Assembly (NCBI RefSeq): GCF_036178145.1
Contig: NZ_CP108067.1
Span: forward strand, 5,146,001-5,210,000
From: Streptomyces sp. NBC_00273
GTDB lineage: Bacteria > Actinomycetota > Actinomycetes > Streptomycetales > Streptomycetaceae
Length of the DNA stretch: 64,000 nucleotides
Reading direction: 5' to 3'
In this document: in pieces, positions 39,894 to 48,116 of the stretch
Layout of the letters: each line of letters starts with the position of its first letter
How positions within the stretch are numbered: position 1 is the first letter of the stretch
Position numbers and translations under genes: made by a program
The notes under the pieces: model-generated
What the model was told of the DNA's origin: nothing
Seen by the model: the letters and a program-made list of their open reading frames with translations, nothing else
Databases searched by the model: none

Positions 39894-41231
39894 CTAGCGG
39901 GTGGCTCCCGAGATCAGCCACCGCCCCGAGCCGGCACGCAGCCGGAGAGTGATCATTCGGACCACCATCATCAGCGTCATGGCCCACCAGAGCGCCGTGA
40001 CGCCGCCTCCGAGGATCGGCACGAGCAGTGCGGCCGGGGCGAAGGCCGCCAACGTCAGGAGCATGGCCCGGGCCAGGTAGCGGCCGTCTCCGGCGCCCAT
40101 CAGGACCCCGTCGAGCACGAAGACGATGCCGGAGACGGGCTGGGAGAGGGCCACGACCAGGAGGGCCGGCAGGAGAGCCGCCTCGACGGCCGGATCACTG
40201 GTGAACAGCGGGATGAACACCGGGCGGGCCAGAACGACCAGCAGGCCGAGTACGACGCCCGAGGTGATCCCCCAATGCACCATGCGGCGGCAGACGGCCT
40301 TGGCGCCGTCGGTGTCGCCCGCGCCCAGGTAGCGCCCGATGATCGCCTGCCCGGCGATCGCAATGGCGTCCAGGGCGAAGGCGAGCAGGCTCCACAGGGA
40401 GAGCAGGATCTGGTGGGCGGCTATGTCGGCGTCGCCGAGCCGGGCGGCCACGGCGGTGGCGATCATCAGGATCGCGCGCAGCGACAAGGTGCGGACCAGC
40501 AGCGGAGCGCCCGCCTGGGCACAGGCCCGGATGCCTGCGAAGTCGGGGCGCAGCGAGGCACCGTGGCGCCGGGCGCCGCGGACGACCACGACGAGGTAGG
40601 CGACGGCCATGGCGAACTGGGCGATGACCGTGCCCCAGGCGGAGCCGGCGATGCCGAGCCCCGCACCGTAGACCAGGGCGACGTTCAGGCCCGCGTTGAG
40701 GGCGAAGCCGCCGATGGCGACGTAGAGCGGCGTACGGGTGTCCTGGAGGCCGCGGATGACCCCGGTGGCGGCCAGGACCATCAGCATGGCCGGGATGCCG
40801 AGGGCGGAGATCCGCAGATAGGTGATCGCGTAGGGGGCGACCGCGTCGGATGCCCCGAAGAGCGAGACCAGTGAGGGGGTCGCGGGAAGCACGACGGCGA
40901 CGACGGCCGCGCCCAGCAGGAGGGCGAGCCAGATGCCGTCGATCCCCTGCCGGATGGCTGCCTGGAGGTCTCCTGCGCCGACGCGGCGGGAGACGGCCGC
41001 GGTGGTGGCGTAGGCCAGGAAGACGAAGACGCTCACGGCAGTGGTGAGCACCGCGGCGGCGATGCCGAGACCGGCCAGCTGGGGGGTGCCGAGGTGGCCC
41101 ACGATGGCGCTGTCGGCCATCACGAAGAGGGGCTCGGCGACGAGTGCGCCGAAGGCAGGGAGAGCGAGTGCGAAGATCTCTCGGTCGTGCCGTCCCGGCC
41201 CTGCCTTGGGTGCTGCGACAGCCTGTGTCAT
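39894..41231 (-). CDS. MATE-family efflux transporter, DinF type
   Basis: 445 residues, ATG at 41231. About 12 helices in two symmetric halves: EIFALALPAFGALVAEPLFV and DSAIVGHLGTPQLAGLGIAA at the first half, and AIAGQAIIGRYLGAGDTDGAK in the second. These glycine-rich loops are typical of the DinF branch of the MATE/MOP family. It exports cationic or toxic compounds; natural substrate not known. It diverges from dnaB; the 434 bases between hold DnaA boxes nearer to dnaB. Confidence 0.9.
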   Translation of the reverse strand: MTQAVAAPKAGPGRHDREIFALALPAFGALVAEPLFVMADSAIVGHLGTPQLAGLGIAAAVLTTAVSVFVFLAYATTAAVSRRVGAGDLQAAIRQGIDGIWLALLLGAAVVAVVLPATPSLVSLFGASDAVAPYAITYLRISALGIPAMLMVLAATGVIRGLQDTRTPLYVAIGGFALNAGLNVALVYGAGLGIAGSAWGTVIAQFAMAVAYLVVVVRGARRHGASLRPDFAGIRACAQAGAPLLVRTLSLRAILMIATAVAARLGDADIAAHQILLSLWSLLAFALDAIAIAGQAIIGRYLGAGDTDGAKAVCRRMVHWGITSGVVLGLLVVLARPVFIPLFTSDPAVEAALLPALLVVALSQPVSGIVFVLDGVLMGAGDGRYLARAMLLTLAAFAPAALLVPILGGGVTALWWAMTLMMVVRMITLRLRAGSGRWLISGATR

Positions 41232-41665
41232 GCGCTCAATCTAATCTTCCACAGGTAATGGATGCAACTGCCTTTGGATCCTTACTGACGCGTTGACTTG
41301 GGCGTTCCTCACACCTCGTTGGAGGCGATCTTGAGACAGTGTCCAAGAATTTTCTCCACCGCCGGCTCTGAGAGGAGAAAGTCCAGGTCAGATGGGGTAA
41401 CTAGGTGGTGCGGGTGATTTTGTCCACAGCGTCGTCCCCCGGTCCGTACACAGCTTCCGGCGAGTTACCCACAGCATTGGCGCCGTCATCCACATGTCAT
41501 CCACACAGCCTGTGGATAACAAGATTGGCTGACGCCGCTCTCGGGCCTACCGTGGTTCGTTGCCCGACTCGCCGACTGCGGATTCGGGTGCCCCAAATGT
41601 CAGAGCCGTGTCGTAGAAAGAGTGGCACGGCGAGGTCCGCGTTGCGGACGGGAGGAGGCGGCCCG
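41232..41665. promoter_or_regulatory. MATE-dnaB intergenic region with five DnaA boxes
   Basis: 434 bases without a gene. DnaA-box-like nonamers lie at 41420-41428 (TTGTCCACA, perfect), 41465-41473 (TTACCCACA), 41486-41494 (TCATCCACA), 41497-41505 (TCATCCACA) and 41511-41519 (TGTGGATAA, perfect TTATCCACA on the minus strand). They sit about 150-250 bases upstream of the dnaB start. This suggests DnaA control of dnaB or a secondary DnaA-binding locus. A clear promoter could not be assigned. Confidence 0.7.
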
Positions 41666-43150
41666 GTGAGCATGCCCGAGCCCATGGACGACCCCTGGGC
41701 CGACAGCGGTCCGGGAGACCGTCTGCCCGCCCGTTCGCGCCGTAACAGCGGAGGCCGTGGCCGCGGGGACGAACAGCACGACCGGGGCCGCGAGGGCGGC
41801 TCCTGGGACTCCGACGGTGGTGGCGGCTTCGAGCGCGTCCCTCCCCAGGACCTCGACGCCGAGCAGTCCGTGCTCGGCGGCATGCTGCTCTCCAAGGACG
41901 CCATCGCCGATGTCGTCGAGGTCCTCAAGGGCCACGACTTCTACCGGCCCTCGCACGAGACGATCTACCAGGCCATCCTCGACCTGTACGCCAAGGGCGA
42001 GCCGGCCGACCCGATCACCGTCGGCGCCGAGCTGACCCGGCGCGGCGAGATCAGCAAGGTGGGCGGGGCCTCGTACCTGCACACCCTGGTCCAGTCCGTG
42101 CCGACCGCGGCGAATGCCGAGTACTACGCGGAGATCGTCCACGAGCGGGCCGTCCTGCGTCGCCTGGTCGCCGCCGGTACGAAGATCACGCAGATGGGCT
42201 ACGCGGCCGACGGCGACGTCGACGAGATCGTCAACAGCGCCCAGGCCGAGATCTACGCCGTCACCGAGCAGCGGACCTCCGAGGACTACCTGCCGCTCGG
42301 CGACATCATGGAGGGCGCCCTCGACGAGATCGAGGCGATCGGCTCCCGCAGCGGCCAGATGTCGGGCGTTCCCACCGGCTTCACGGACCTGGACTCGCTG
42401 ACCAACGGCCTGCACCCGGGCCAGATGATCGTCATTGCCGCCCGACCCGCCATGGGTAAGTCCACGCTCGCCCTGGACTTCGCCCGGGCCTGCTCCATCA
42501 AGAGCAACCTGCCCAGCGTGATCTTCTCCCTCGAGATGGGGCGCAACGAGATCGCCATGCGCCTGCTCTCGGCGGAGGCCCGGGTCGCGCTCCACCACAT
42601 GCGCTCGGGCACGATGACGGACGACGACTGGACCCGGCTCGCCCGCCGGATGCCCGACGTCTCCGCGGCCCCGCTCTACATCGACGACTCCCCCAACCTG
42701 TCGATGATGGAGATCCGGGCCAAGTGCCGCCGGCTCAAGCAGCGCAACGACCTCTCGCTCGTGGTCATCGACTACCTCCAGCTGATGCAGTCGGGCGGCT
42801 CGCGCCGTCCCGAGAGCCGTCAGCAGGAGGTCTCGGACATGTCCCGAAACCTCAAGCTGCTGGCGAAGGAGCTGGAGGTCCCCGTGATCGCGCTCTCCCA
42901 GCTGAACCGTGGTCCGGAACAGCGCACCGACAAGAAGCCGATGGTCTCCGACCTGCGTGAGTCGGGTTCCATCGAGCAGGACGCGGACATGGTGATCCTG
43001 CTGCACCGCGAGGACGCGTACGAGAAGGAGTCCCCCCGCGCCGGCGAGGCGGACCTGATCGTGGCGAAGCACCGTAACGGCCCCACGGCCACGATCACGG
43101 TGGCCTTCCAGGGCCACTACTCGCGCTTCGTGGACATGGCCAACACGTAG
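41666..43150 (+). CDS. dnaB: Replicative DNA helicase DnaB
   Basis: 494 residues from GTG at 41666 (MSMPEPMDDPWADSGPG), with GGGAGGAGG upstream; the open frame continues back to 41405 through the DnaA boxes and is rejected. A disordered acidic/basic leader of about 55 residues precedes the N-terminal collar domain (RVPPQDLDAEQSVLGGMLLS). The RecA-type motor has Walker A ARPAMGKSTLALDFA, Walker B LSLVVIDYLQLM and the conserved IALSQLNRGPEQR. It unwinds DNA at the fork. No intein is seen at the Walker A site. Confidence 0.96.
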   Translation: MSMPEPMDDPWADSGPGDRLPARSRRNSGGRGRGDEQHDRGREGGSWDSDGGGGFERVPPQDLDAEQSVLGGMLLSKDAIADVVEVLKGHDFYRPSHETIYQAILDLYAKGEPADPITVGAELTRRGEISKVGGASYLHTLVQSVPTAANAEYYAEIVHERAVLRRLVAAGTKITQMGYAADGDVDEIVNSAQAEIYAVTEQRTSEDYLPLGDIMEGALDEIEAIGSRSGQMSGVPTGFTDLDSLTNGLHPGQMIVIAARPAMGKSTLALDFARACSIKSNLPSVIFSLEMGRNEIAMRLLSAEARVALHHMRSGTMTDDDWTRLARRMPDVSAAPLYIDDSPNLSMMEIRAKCRRLKQRNDLSLVVIDYLQLMQSGGSRRPESRQQEVSDMSRNLKLLAKELEVPVIALSQLNRGPEQRTDKKPMVSDLRESGSIEQDADMVILLHREDAYEKESPRAGEADLIVAKHRNGPTATITVAFQGHYSRFVDMANT

Positions 43151-43159
43151 CATCCGATC

Positions 43160-44545
43160 ATGGATGAGCTTGCTGAGGACCTGGAACTTCTCCCTGCCAC
43201 CCGGCGCGCGCTGAGGCACCGGATCGCCGTCGCGCAGAGCGAAGGGCGGGCGCCGTCCGTGGTGGCGGCCGTCCTGCGGGGCGGGGAGGTGGTCTGGGAG
43301 GGCTCCCGGACTTCGGTGGAGGGACACGGTCCGGACGGCGACGTGCAGTACCGGATCGGTTCGATCACCAAGACGTTCACGGCGGTTCTCGTGATGCGGC
43401 TGCGGGACGAGGGTCTGATCTCCCTCGCCGATCCGCTGGAGAAGCACCTGCCGGGGACCGGAGCCGGGCAGGTGACCATCGCGCAATTGCTCTCCCACAC
43501 CGGCGGGTTGGCGGCGGAGACGCCCGGCGAGTGGTGGGAGCGCACCCCCGGCGAGCAGCGGCCCGAGCTCGGCGACGTGCTGGGGGAGGAGCCCTTCAAA
43601 CTGGCACCGGGAACCAGGCACCACTACTCCAACCCCGGCTACACCCTGCTGGGTTCGCTGGTGGAGGCGGTGCGCGGAAGGTCTTGGGAAGAGGCGCTGC
43701 GGATCGAGGTGCTGGAGCCGCTGGGGCTGGAGCGCACGAGCGGACAGCCGCAGGCTCCGCACGCCGGCGGCTGGGCGGTGCATCCCTGGGCGGACGTGAT
43801 GATGCCCGAACCGCTGGAGGACCTGGGACTGATGGCCGCGGCCGGCCGGCTGTGGTCCACGACTCGGGACCTGGCGCGCTTCGCCGATTTCCTGCTGCGC
43901 GGTGACGAGCGGGTCCTGCGCGCCGAGTCCGTACGGGAGATGCGCACGGCGGCCGCGCCCCCGGAGCCCGGTCTCGCCGAGCTGGGCTACGGGCTGGGCA
44001 TGCAGCTGATGGCCGTCGGTGCACGCAGGCTCGCGGGGCACAGCGGATCGCTGCCGGGCTTCGTCGCGGGGCTGTGGCTGAGCGAGGCGGACGACGTGGC
44101 GGCGGTGGTGCTGGCGAACTGCACCTCTGGCCTTCCGGCCTCGACGGTGGCCGCGGATCTCGTGGGGATCGTGGCGGACGCCGAACCGTGCTTCCCGCGG
44201 CCGTGGCGGCCGTTCCTGGAGTCGGACCACGTGCCGCTCGAACTGTGCGGCCCCTGGTACTGGGGGACTTCGGCCCAGGTGGTGCGCCTGACCGCGGACG
44301 GACTCCTGGAGCTGGGGCCGGTGGGTGGGAGCGGGCGCACGGCCCGTTTCCGGGCGGAGCCGGACGGCAGCTGGACCGGGCTCTTCGGCTACTACGCCGG
44401 TGAGACGTTGCGGGCGGTGCGCCGTGCGGACGGCTCGGTGAGCCATCTCGACCTGGCGTCCTTCGTGTTCACCCGGGAGCCGTACGACGCCGACGCCCCG
44501 GTGCCCGGCGGGGTGGACCCGCAGGGCTGGCGGGGCATCGGCTGA
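43160..44545 (+). CDS. Serine hydrolase of the beta-lactamase/DD-peptidase family
   Basis: 461 residues, ATG at 43160, ten bases after dnaB. The class C-type beta-lactamase fold shows GSITKTF (Ser-x-x-Lys), YSNPGYTLLG (Tyr-x-Asn) and HSGSLPGF (His-x-Gly in place of Lys-Thr-Gly). About 110 C-terminal residues form an extra beta-rich domain (LCGPWYWGTSAQVVRLTADG), common in esterase-type relatives. No signal peptide is seen, so a cytosolic esterase or peptidase is more likely than a secreted beta-lactamase. Substrate unknown. Confidence 0.82.
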   Translation: MDELAEDLELLPATRRALRHRIAVAQSEGRAPSVVAAVLRGGEVVWEGSRTSVEGHGPDGDVQYRIGSITKTFTAVLVMRLRDEGLISLADPLEKHLPGTGAGQVTIAQLLSHTGGLAAETPGEWWERTPGEQRPELGDVLGEEPFKLAPGTRHHYSNPGYTLLGSLVEAVRGRSWEEALRIEVLEPLGLERTSGQPQAPHAGGWAVHPWADVMMPEPLEDLGLMAAAGRLWSTTRDLARFADFLLRGDERVLRAESVREMRTAAAPPEPGLAELGYGLGMQLMAVGARRLAGHSGSLPGFVAGLWLSEADDVAAVVLANCTSGLPASTVAADLVGIVADAEPCFPRPWRPFLESDHVPLELCGPWYWGTSAQVVRLTADGLLELGPVGGSGRTARFRAEPDGSWTGLFGYYAGETLRAVRRADGSVSHLDLASFVFTREPYDADAPVPGGVDPQGWRGIG

Positions 44546-44571
44546 CCGCGCGGGCCCGGCCCCGGTCCTGA

Positions 44572-45741
44572 TCAGGCGACGAGTTCACGCTCCAGCGGAG
44601 TACGGAAGCGCGGGGTGATCCGGGCCTCTCCCACCCATGCGGCGAGCCGCGCGGCCTCGGCGTTGATCGCTTGCTTGGCGCCTCGGCCGGGGTCGCCCAG
44701 CAGCCGCCAGACGATCTCGCCGTCGGAGCGCTGCGCCCAGCCACCGACGATCTCGCCGTTCCACCACACGGTGGGGCCGATGTTGCCGGCGTAGTCGAAC
44801 AGGGCGCTCCTATGGGCGGGGTCGAGGTGGAAACCCCGGTCGGCCCAGCCCATGGCGGTGGGGTCGAGGGCGGGCAGCAGCGCCGCCCAGGGCTCCGGCG
44901 CCGGTTCGGTCCCGGCGTCCCCGGGGCTGACCATGGCGGTGCTGCCGTCTTCCAAGCGGACCTGGTCGGGGCCCACGGCGGCGAGGGCCTTGCGGACGTC
45001 CGTGAGGGTCCATCCGGTCCACCACTTGAGGTCGGCCTCGGTGGCGGGACCGTACGCGCGCAGCCATCTGCGGGCGATCTCGGTGCGGGCCTCGGCGGCG
45101 GGTACGGCGGGCCAGGGTTCGGTGTGGACCCAGCGGTACTGGCTGGAGGTCCAGGAGCCGCGCGGTCGGGCACGGCGGATACGGCCGTCGGCAGCGAGCA
45201 GGCGGATGACCCGGGTGGCGACCCCCTGCTCGGCCTCGTACTTCTTGCCGCGGCTGATGGTGATCTTCTGGCGCAGCGCGGGTACGGCTGCGGACAGCTG
45301 GCTGCCGGTGGAGGGGCCGTGGGCGTCGAGGGCGTCGAGCGCGGCGGCCTCCGCGCTGGCGAGCCACGCGGCGTCGAGTCCCTGTCCGTCCTCGTCGAGG
45401 TGCTTGAGGAGGGTGCGGCGTTCCTTCGCAGCGATCGCGCGGGCCGTGGAGGCGTCGACGTACGGGGCGAGTTCGGCGGAGACCGCGAAGAGCGTGTTGC
45501 GCATGCTGAGCAGGCGCACGAGGCTCACGTCCTCGTAGAGCGCCCGCTCGATCGCGTCCGGGCCGCCTTCGGCGAGCCGGGCCCGGGCCGAGAGGAAGAC
45601 GGTCGCGGCGTCGGTGGCGTGCAGGGCGACGACGGAGTCCGCCGCCTCCGCGACGGTCGCGGCGCGGGTCGACGGAGCCAGACGGTGGCGCCGGCCGAGC
45701 CGGCGGCGTCGCTCGGCGGTGGTGACGAGAGGGAGGCTCAT
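44572..45741 (-). CDS. Winged-helix AlkZ-like (HTH_42) DNA-binding protein
   Basis: About 389 residues from ATG at 45741; an alternative GTG at 45771 would add ten residues, and neither has a well-spaced ribosome-binding site. The tandem winged-helix family to which AlkZ DNA glycosylases belong is recognisable from LVTTAERRRRLGRRHRLAP, VVALHATDAATVFLSARARL and the end TVWWNGEIVGGWAQRSDGEI. AlkZ-like proteins repair bulky or crosslinked lesions in Streptomyces. I do not see the catalytic Q-x-Q motif, so glycosylase activity is doubtful. Convergent with the serine hydrolase gene. Confidence 0.7.
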   Translation of the reverse strand: MSLPLVTTAERRRRLGRRHRLAPSTRAATVAEAADSVVALHATDAATVFLSARARLAEGGPDAIERALYEDVSLVRLLSMRNTLFAVSAELAPYVDASTARAIAAKERRTLLKHLDEDGQGLDAAWLASAEAAALDALDAHGPSTGSQLSAAVPALRQKITISRGKKYEAEQGVATRVIRLLAADGRIRRARPRGSWTSSQYRWVHTEPWPAVPAAEARTEIARRWLRAYGPATEADLKWWTGWTLTDVRKALAAVGPDQVRLEDGSTAMVSPGDAGTEPAPEPWAALLPALDPTAMGWADRGFHLDPAHRSALFDYAGNIGPTVWWNGEIVGGWAQRSDGEIVWRLLGDPGRGAKQAINAEAARLAAWVGEARITPRFRTPLERELVA

Positions 45742-45798
45742 CCTCCCGATCGTAGGCCGGGCCGCCGACACGGCGACCCGGCTTGCCGGGACGTCCGG

Positions 45799-46260
45799 TC
45801 AGAGCTGGAGCTTGAACCCGACGTGCGAGGCGGTGAACCCGAGCCGTTCGTAGAAGCGGTGGGCATCGGTCCGGGTCACGTCCGAAGTCAGCTGCACCAG
45901 CGTGCAGTTCTCGGCACGGGACTTCTCGACGGCCCATTCGACGAACCGGGTGCCCAGGCCGCCGCCGCGCTCGTCGGCGTGTACGCGGACGCCCTCGATG
46001 ATGGAACGGGTGGCCCCCTTGCGGGAGAGCCCCGGGACGATCGTCAGTTGGAGGGTGCCCACGACACGGTCGGCGCGGACGGCGACGACCAGGTGTTGGT
46101 TCGGGTCGCCGGTGATGCGTTTCAGGGCTGCGAGGTACGGGGTGAGGTCGTCCGGGGACTCGCGGGTGGCGCCGAGCGGGTCGTCGGCCAGCATGGCGAC
46201 GATGGCGGGCACATCGGCCTCGGTGGCCGGACGGATCGTCAGCTCGGGGGTGTCGGTCAT
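45799..46260 (-). CDS. GNAT-family N-acetyltransferase
   Basis: 153 residues from ATG at 46260. The core motif VHADERGGGLGTRFVEWAVE has the acetyl-CoA loop (R-G-G-G-L-G), and the C-terminal TDAHRFYERLGF is typical of small GNAT enzymes. It follows the 46275-47168 GNAT gene by 14 bases on the same strand, so the two are likely co-transcribed. Related small GNATs acetylate amines or antibiotics; the acceptor here is not predictable. Confidence 0.85.
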   Translation of the reverse strand: MTDTPELTIRPATEADVPAIVAMLADDPLGATRESPDDLTPYLAALKRITGDPNQHLVVAVRADRVVGTLQLTIVPGLSRKGATRSIIEGVRVHADERGGGLGTRFVEWAVEKSRAENCTLVQLTSDVTRTDAHRFYERLGFTASHVGFKLQL

Positions 46261-46274
46261 GATGCGTTCTCCTC

Positions 46275-47168
46275 TCAGCCCGCGGCCACGGTGAGCGGCG
46301 CCCACCGGCGGGTCCAGTCTCCGGGCAGGCCGGGGATGTCCCGGGTCATGACGGCGTTGAAGGCCACGGAGGCCAGGCCCCGGTCCTTGAGCCAGGCGAG
46401 GAGTTCCTCGTGCCGTACGTCGACATCGGTGCGCAGCGCCCGGTCGGTGCCGATCGCGAGTGCGGTGACCAGTGACTGGGCGGTTGCGGTGTCGTGGGCG
46501 ATCAGCGGGCCGATGACGTGGGTGTTCATGTTGGGCCAGGCTGCCGCGTAACCGGTGAGTGCGCCGTCTCCGGAGCGGTCCTCGGCGACGACCAGCCGGT
46601 CGGCGAAGGCGGGCAGCCGGGTGATCATGTGCGTGCGGTCGGTGCCGAAGACCTCGGCGTCCAGACGCAGGATGCGGGGGAGGTCCTCGGCGGTCGCCGG
46701 CCGCACCCGGGAGGTGCCGTACGTGCCGGGGGCGCCCTCGTGCCGGAAGGCGCCCGTCAGCATCTCGGTGCGGCCGATGGTCTCGAAGCCCAGTTCTTCG
46801 TAGAGGGGGCGCCCGGAGGGAGTGGCGTGCAGGGTGAGGGGGACGCCCTTGAGTACGTCGTCGCAGACGTGGGTCATCAGACCGCGGCCCAGGCCCATGC
46901 GGGCGAAGCGATCGGCCACGAGAACCATCCCGATCGCGGCGAGCTCCGGTCCGGCATGGGTGTCGCCGTAACGGGTGACGACGCAGGCGGCCGCGAGTCC
47001 CCGGCCGTCCGGGGCGTCGACGCCGTAGCCGTTTCCGGCGGCGAGGAGCAGACGCCACTTGTGTTCCTCGCGGAGCCATCCGCGATCTTCGGACAGGTCG
47101 GCGCAACGGTGGAGATCGTCCACGGTCAGCGCCCGGATCGGTAGATCGGTGAGGTGTGGTGGTGTCAC
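46275..47168 (-). CDS. Two-domain GNAT acetyltransferase
   Basis: 297 residues, GTG start at 47168. The first GNAT half has RFARMGLGRGLMTHVCDDVL (acetyl-CoA loop) and GRPLYEELGFETIGRTEML near residues 90-135; a second GNAT-like half continues (RVRPATAEDLPRILRLDAEV, GALTGYAAAWPNM), matching the double-domain acetyltransferase_18-type family. It lies upstream of the smaller GNAT and divergent from the HAD gene, with three parS sites in the shared promoter region. Confidence 0.82.
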   Translation of the reverse strand: MTPPHLTDLPIRALTVDDLHRCADLSEDRGWLREEHKWRLLLAAGNGYGVDAPDGRGLAAACVVTRYGDTHAGPELAAIGMVLVADRFARMGLGRGLMTHVCDDVLKGVPLTLHATPSGRPLYEELGFETIGRTEMLTGAFRHEGAPGTYGTSRVRPATAEDLPRILRLDAEVFGTDRTHMITRLPAFADRLVVAEDRSGDGALTGYAAAWPNMNTHVIGPLIAHDTATAQSLVTALAIGTDRALRTDVDVRHEELLAWLKDRGLASVAFNAVMTRDIPGLPGDWTRRWAPLTVAAG

Positions 47169-47222
47169 CTGGCCCAGACTGGATCATGGACTGGGGGCCG
47201 TCCAGAGGATTTGGGGTCGAAT

Positions 47223-47236
47223 GTTTCACGTGAAAC
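47223..47236. other. parS: parS site 10
   Basis: Perfect GTTTCACGTGAAAC in the divergent GNAT/HAD promoter region. Confidence 0.95.
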
Positions 47237-47268
47237 ACCTGGTACCCCCGCACGGTCGGCCGAACGGT

Positions 47269-47282
47269 GTTTCACGTGAAAC
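47269..47282. other. parS: parS site 11
   Basis: Perfect GTTTCACGTGAAAC; first copy of a direct repeat (GGTGTTTCACGTGAAAC, 19-base period) with site 12. Confidence 0.95.
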
Positions 47283-47287
47283 ACGGT

Positions 47288-47301
47288 GTTTCACGTGAAA
47301 C
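47288..47301. other. parS: parS site 12
   Basis: Perfect GTTTCACGTGAAAC, five bases after site 11 and 22 bases before the HAD start codon. Confidence 0.95.
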
Positions 47302-47323
47302 GGACCGACTAGCCTCGTTGGCT

Positions 47324-47974
47324 ATGACCCTCCTGCACCTCTTCGACCTCGACGGAACGCTGATGTACGGCTCGGCGGCGCCGGTCGAGATCTCCCGCCA
47401 GCTGGGGCTGAGCGCCGAGATCGCCGAGCTGGAACGGGCCTTCGGCGCGCAGAAGATGGGTCCGCACCAGTTCTCCGTGGCCGCCCACGCCCTCTGGGCC
47501 GATCTGACGCCCGCGCACGTCCGGGCGGCGTTCGACGGGGCTCCCTGGCTCGCGGGGATCCGGGACGTGTGGCAGGAGATCAGGGAACGCGGGGACTACT
47601 GCGCGGTGATTTCCCTGTCGCCGTCGTTCTTCGTGGAGCTGCTATTGGAGTGGGGTGCGCATGCCGCGCACGGCTCGGTCTTCCCGGAGGTGCCGTTCAC
47701 CCGTCCCGTGGAGGAGTCCGGGATCCTGACGCCCGAGGGCAAGGTCATGGTGGCGGACCGGCTCTGCGCACAGTTCGGTGTGAGCCGGGCCGACTGCGTT
47801 GCCTATGGGGATTCGGTGACCGACGCGATGCTCTTCGAGGCGGTGCCGGTCTCGGTGGCGGTGAATGCGAGGCCCTATCTCGCCGAGCGGGCGACCCATG
47901 TCTACGAGGGCCGGGATCTTCGGGAGGCATACCAGCTCGTGGGGCTGACGCGCCCGGGAGTTGACGCATCTTAG
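47324..47974 (+). CDS. HAD-superfamily hydrolase (phosphatase)
   Basis: 216 residues from ATG at 47324 (MTLLHLFDLDGTLMYG). HAD motif I is DLDGT at about 8-12, motif II VISLSPS, motif III VMVADRLC with a lysine, and motif IV YGDSVTDAML. The cap insertion resembles SerB-like phosphoserine-phosphatase relatives. A longer in-frame opening runs back through parS and is rejected. Its likely promoter overlaps three parS sites. Substrate unknown. Confidence 0.88.
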   Translation: MTLLHLFDLDGTLMYGSAAPVEISRQLGLSAEIAELERAFGAQKMGPHQFSVAAHALWADLTPAHVRAAFDGAPWLAGIRDVWQEIRERGDYCAVISLSPSFFVELLLEWGAHAAHGSVFPEVPFTRPVEESGILTPEGKVMVADRLCAQFGVSRADCVAYGDSVTDAMLFEAVPVSVAVNARPYLAERATHVYEGRDLREAYQLVGLTRPGVDAS

Positions 47975-48116
47975 GAGGAAAGTGGGTTCGAAACGCGGAA
48001 TTTCTGCATTTCCCCGCAGGCCTCAGAGCCGGCTGGCACGCTGTGAGACCCGGAACCACGGATTCACAGGCCGTGGCGTGTGCAGACCGACCGAGATGCT
48101 CGAAGCGAGGCACCGC

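Noticed and set aside
41666..43150. Intein in DnaB
   Set aside because: The helicase motifs are continuous and the length is normal.
41600..44446. A 948-codon open frame on the minus strand across dnaB and the serine hydrolase
   Set aside because: Antisense to two well-supported genes and of biased composition.
47267..47323. HAD protein starting at GTG 47267
   Set aside because: The extension encodes only a parS repeat; the ATG at 47324 begins the family sequence.
47975..48116. Possible tRNA from a GGTTCGAAA string near 47985
   Set aside because: No acceptor or anticodon arms can be folded around it.
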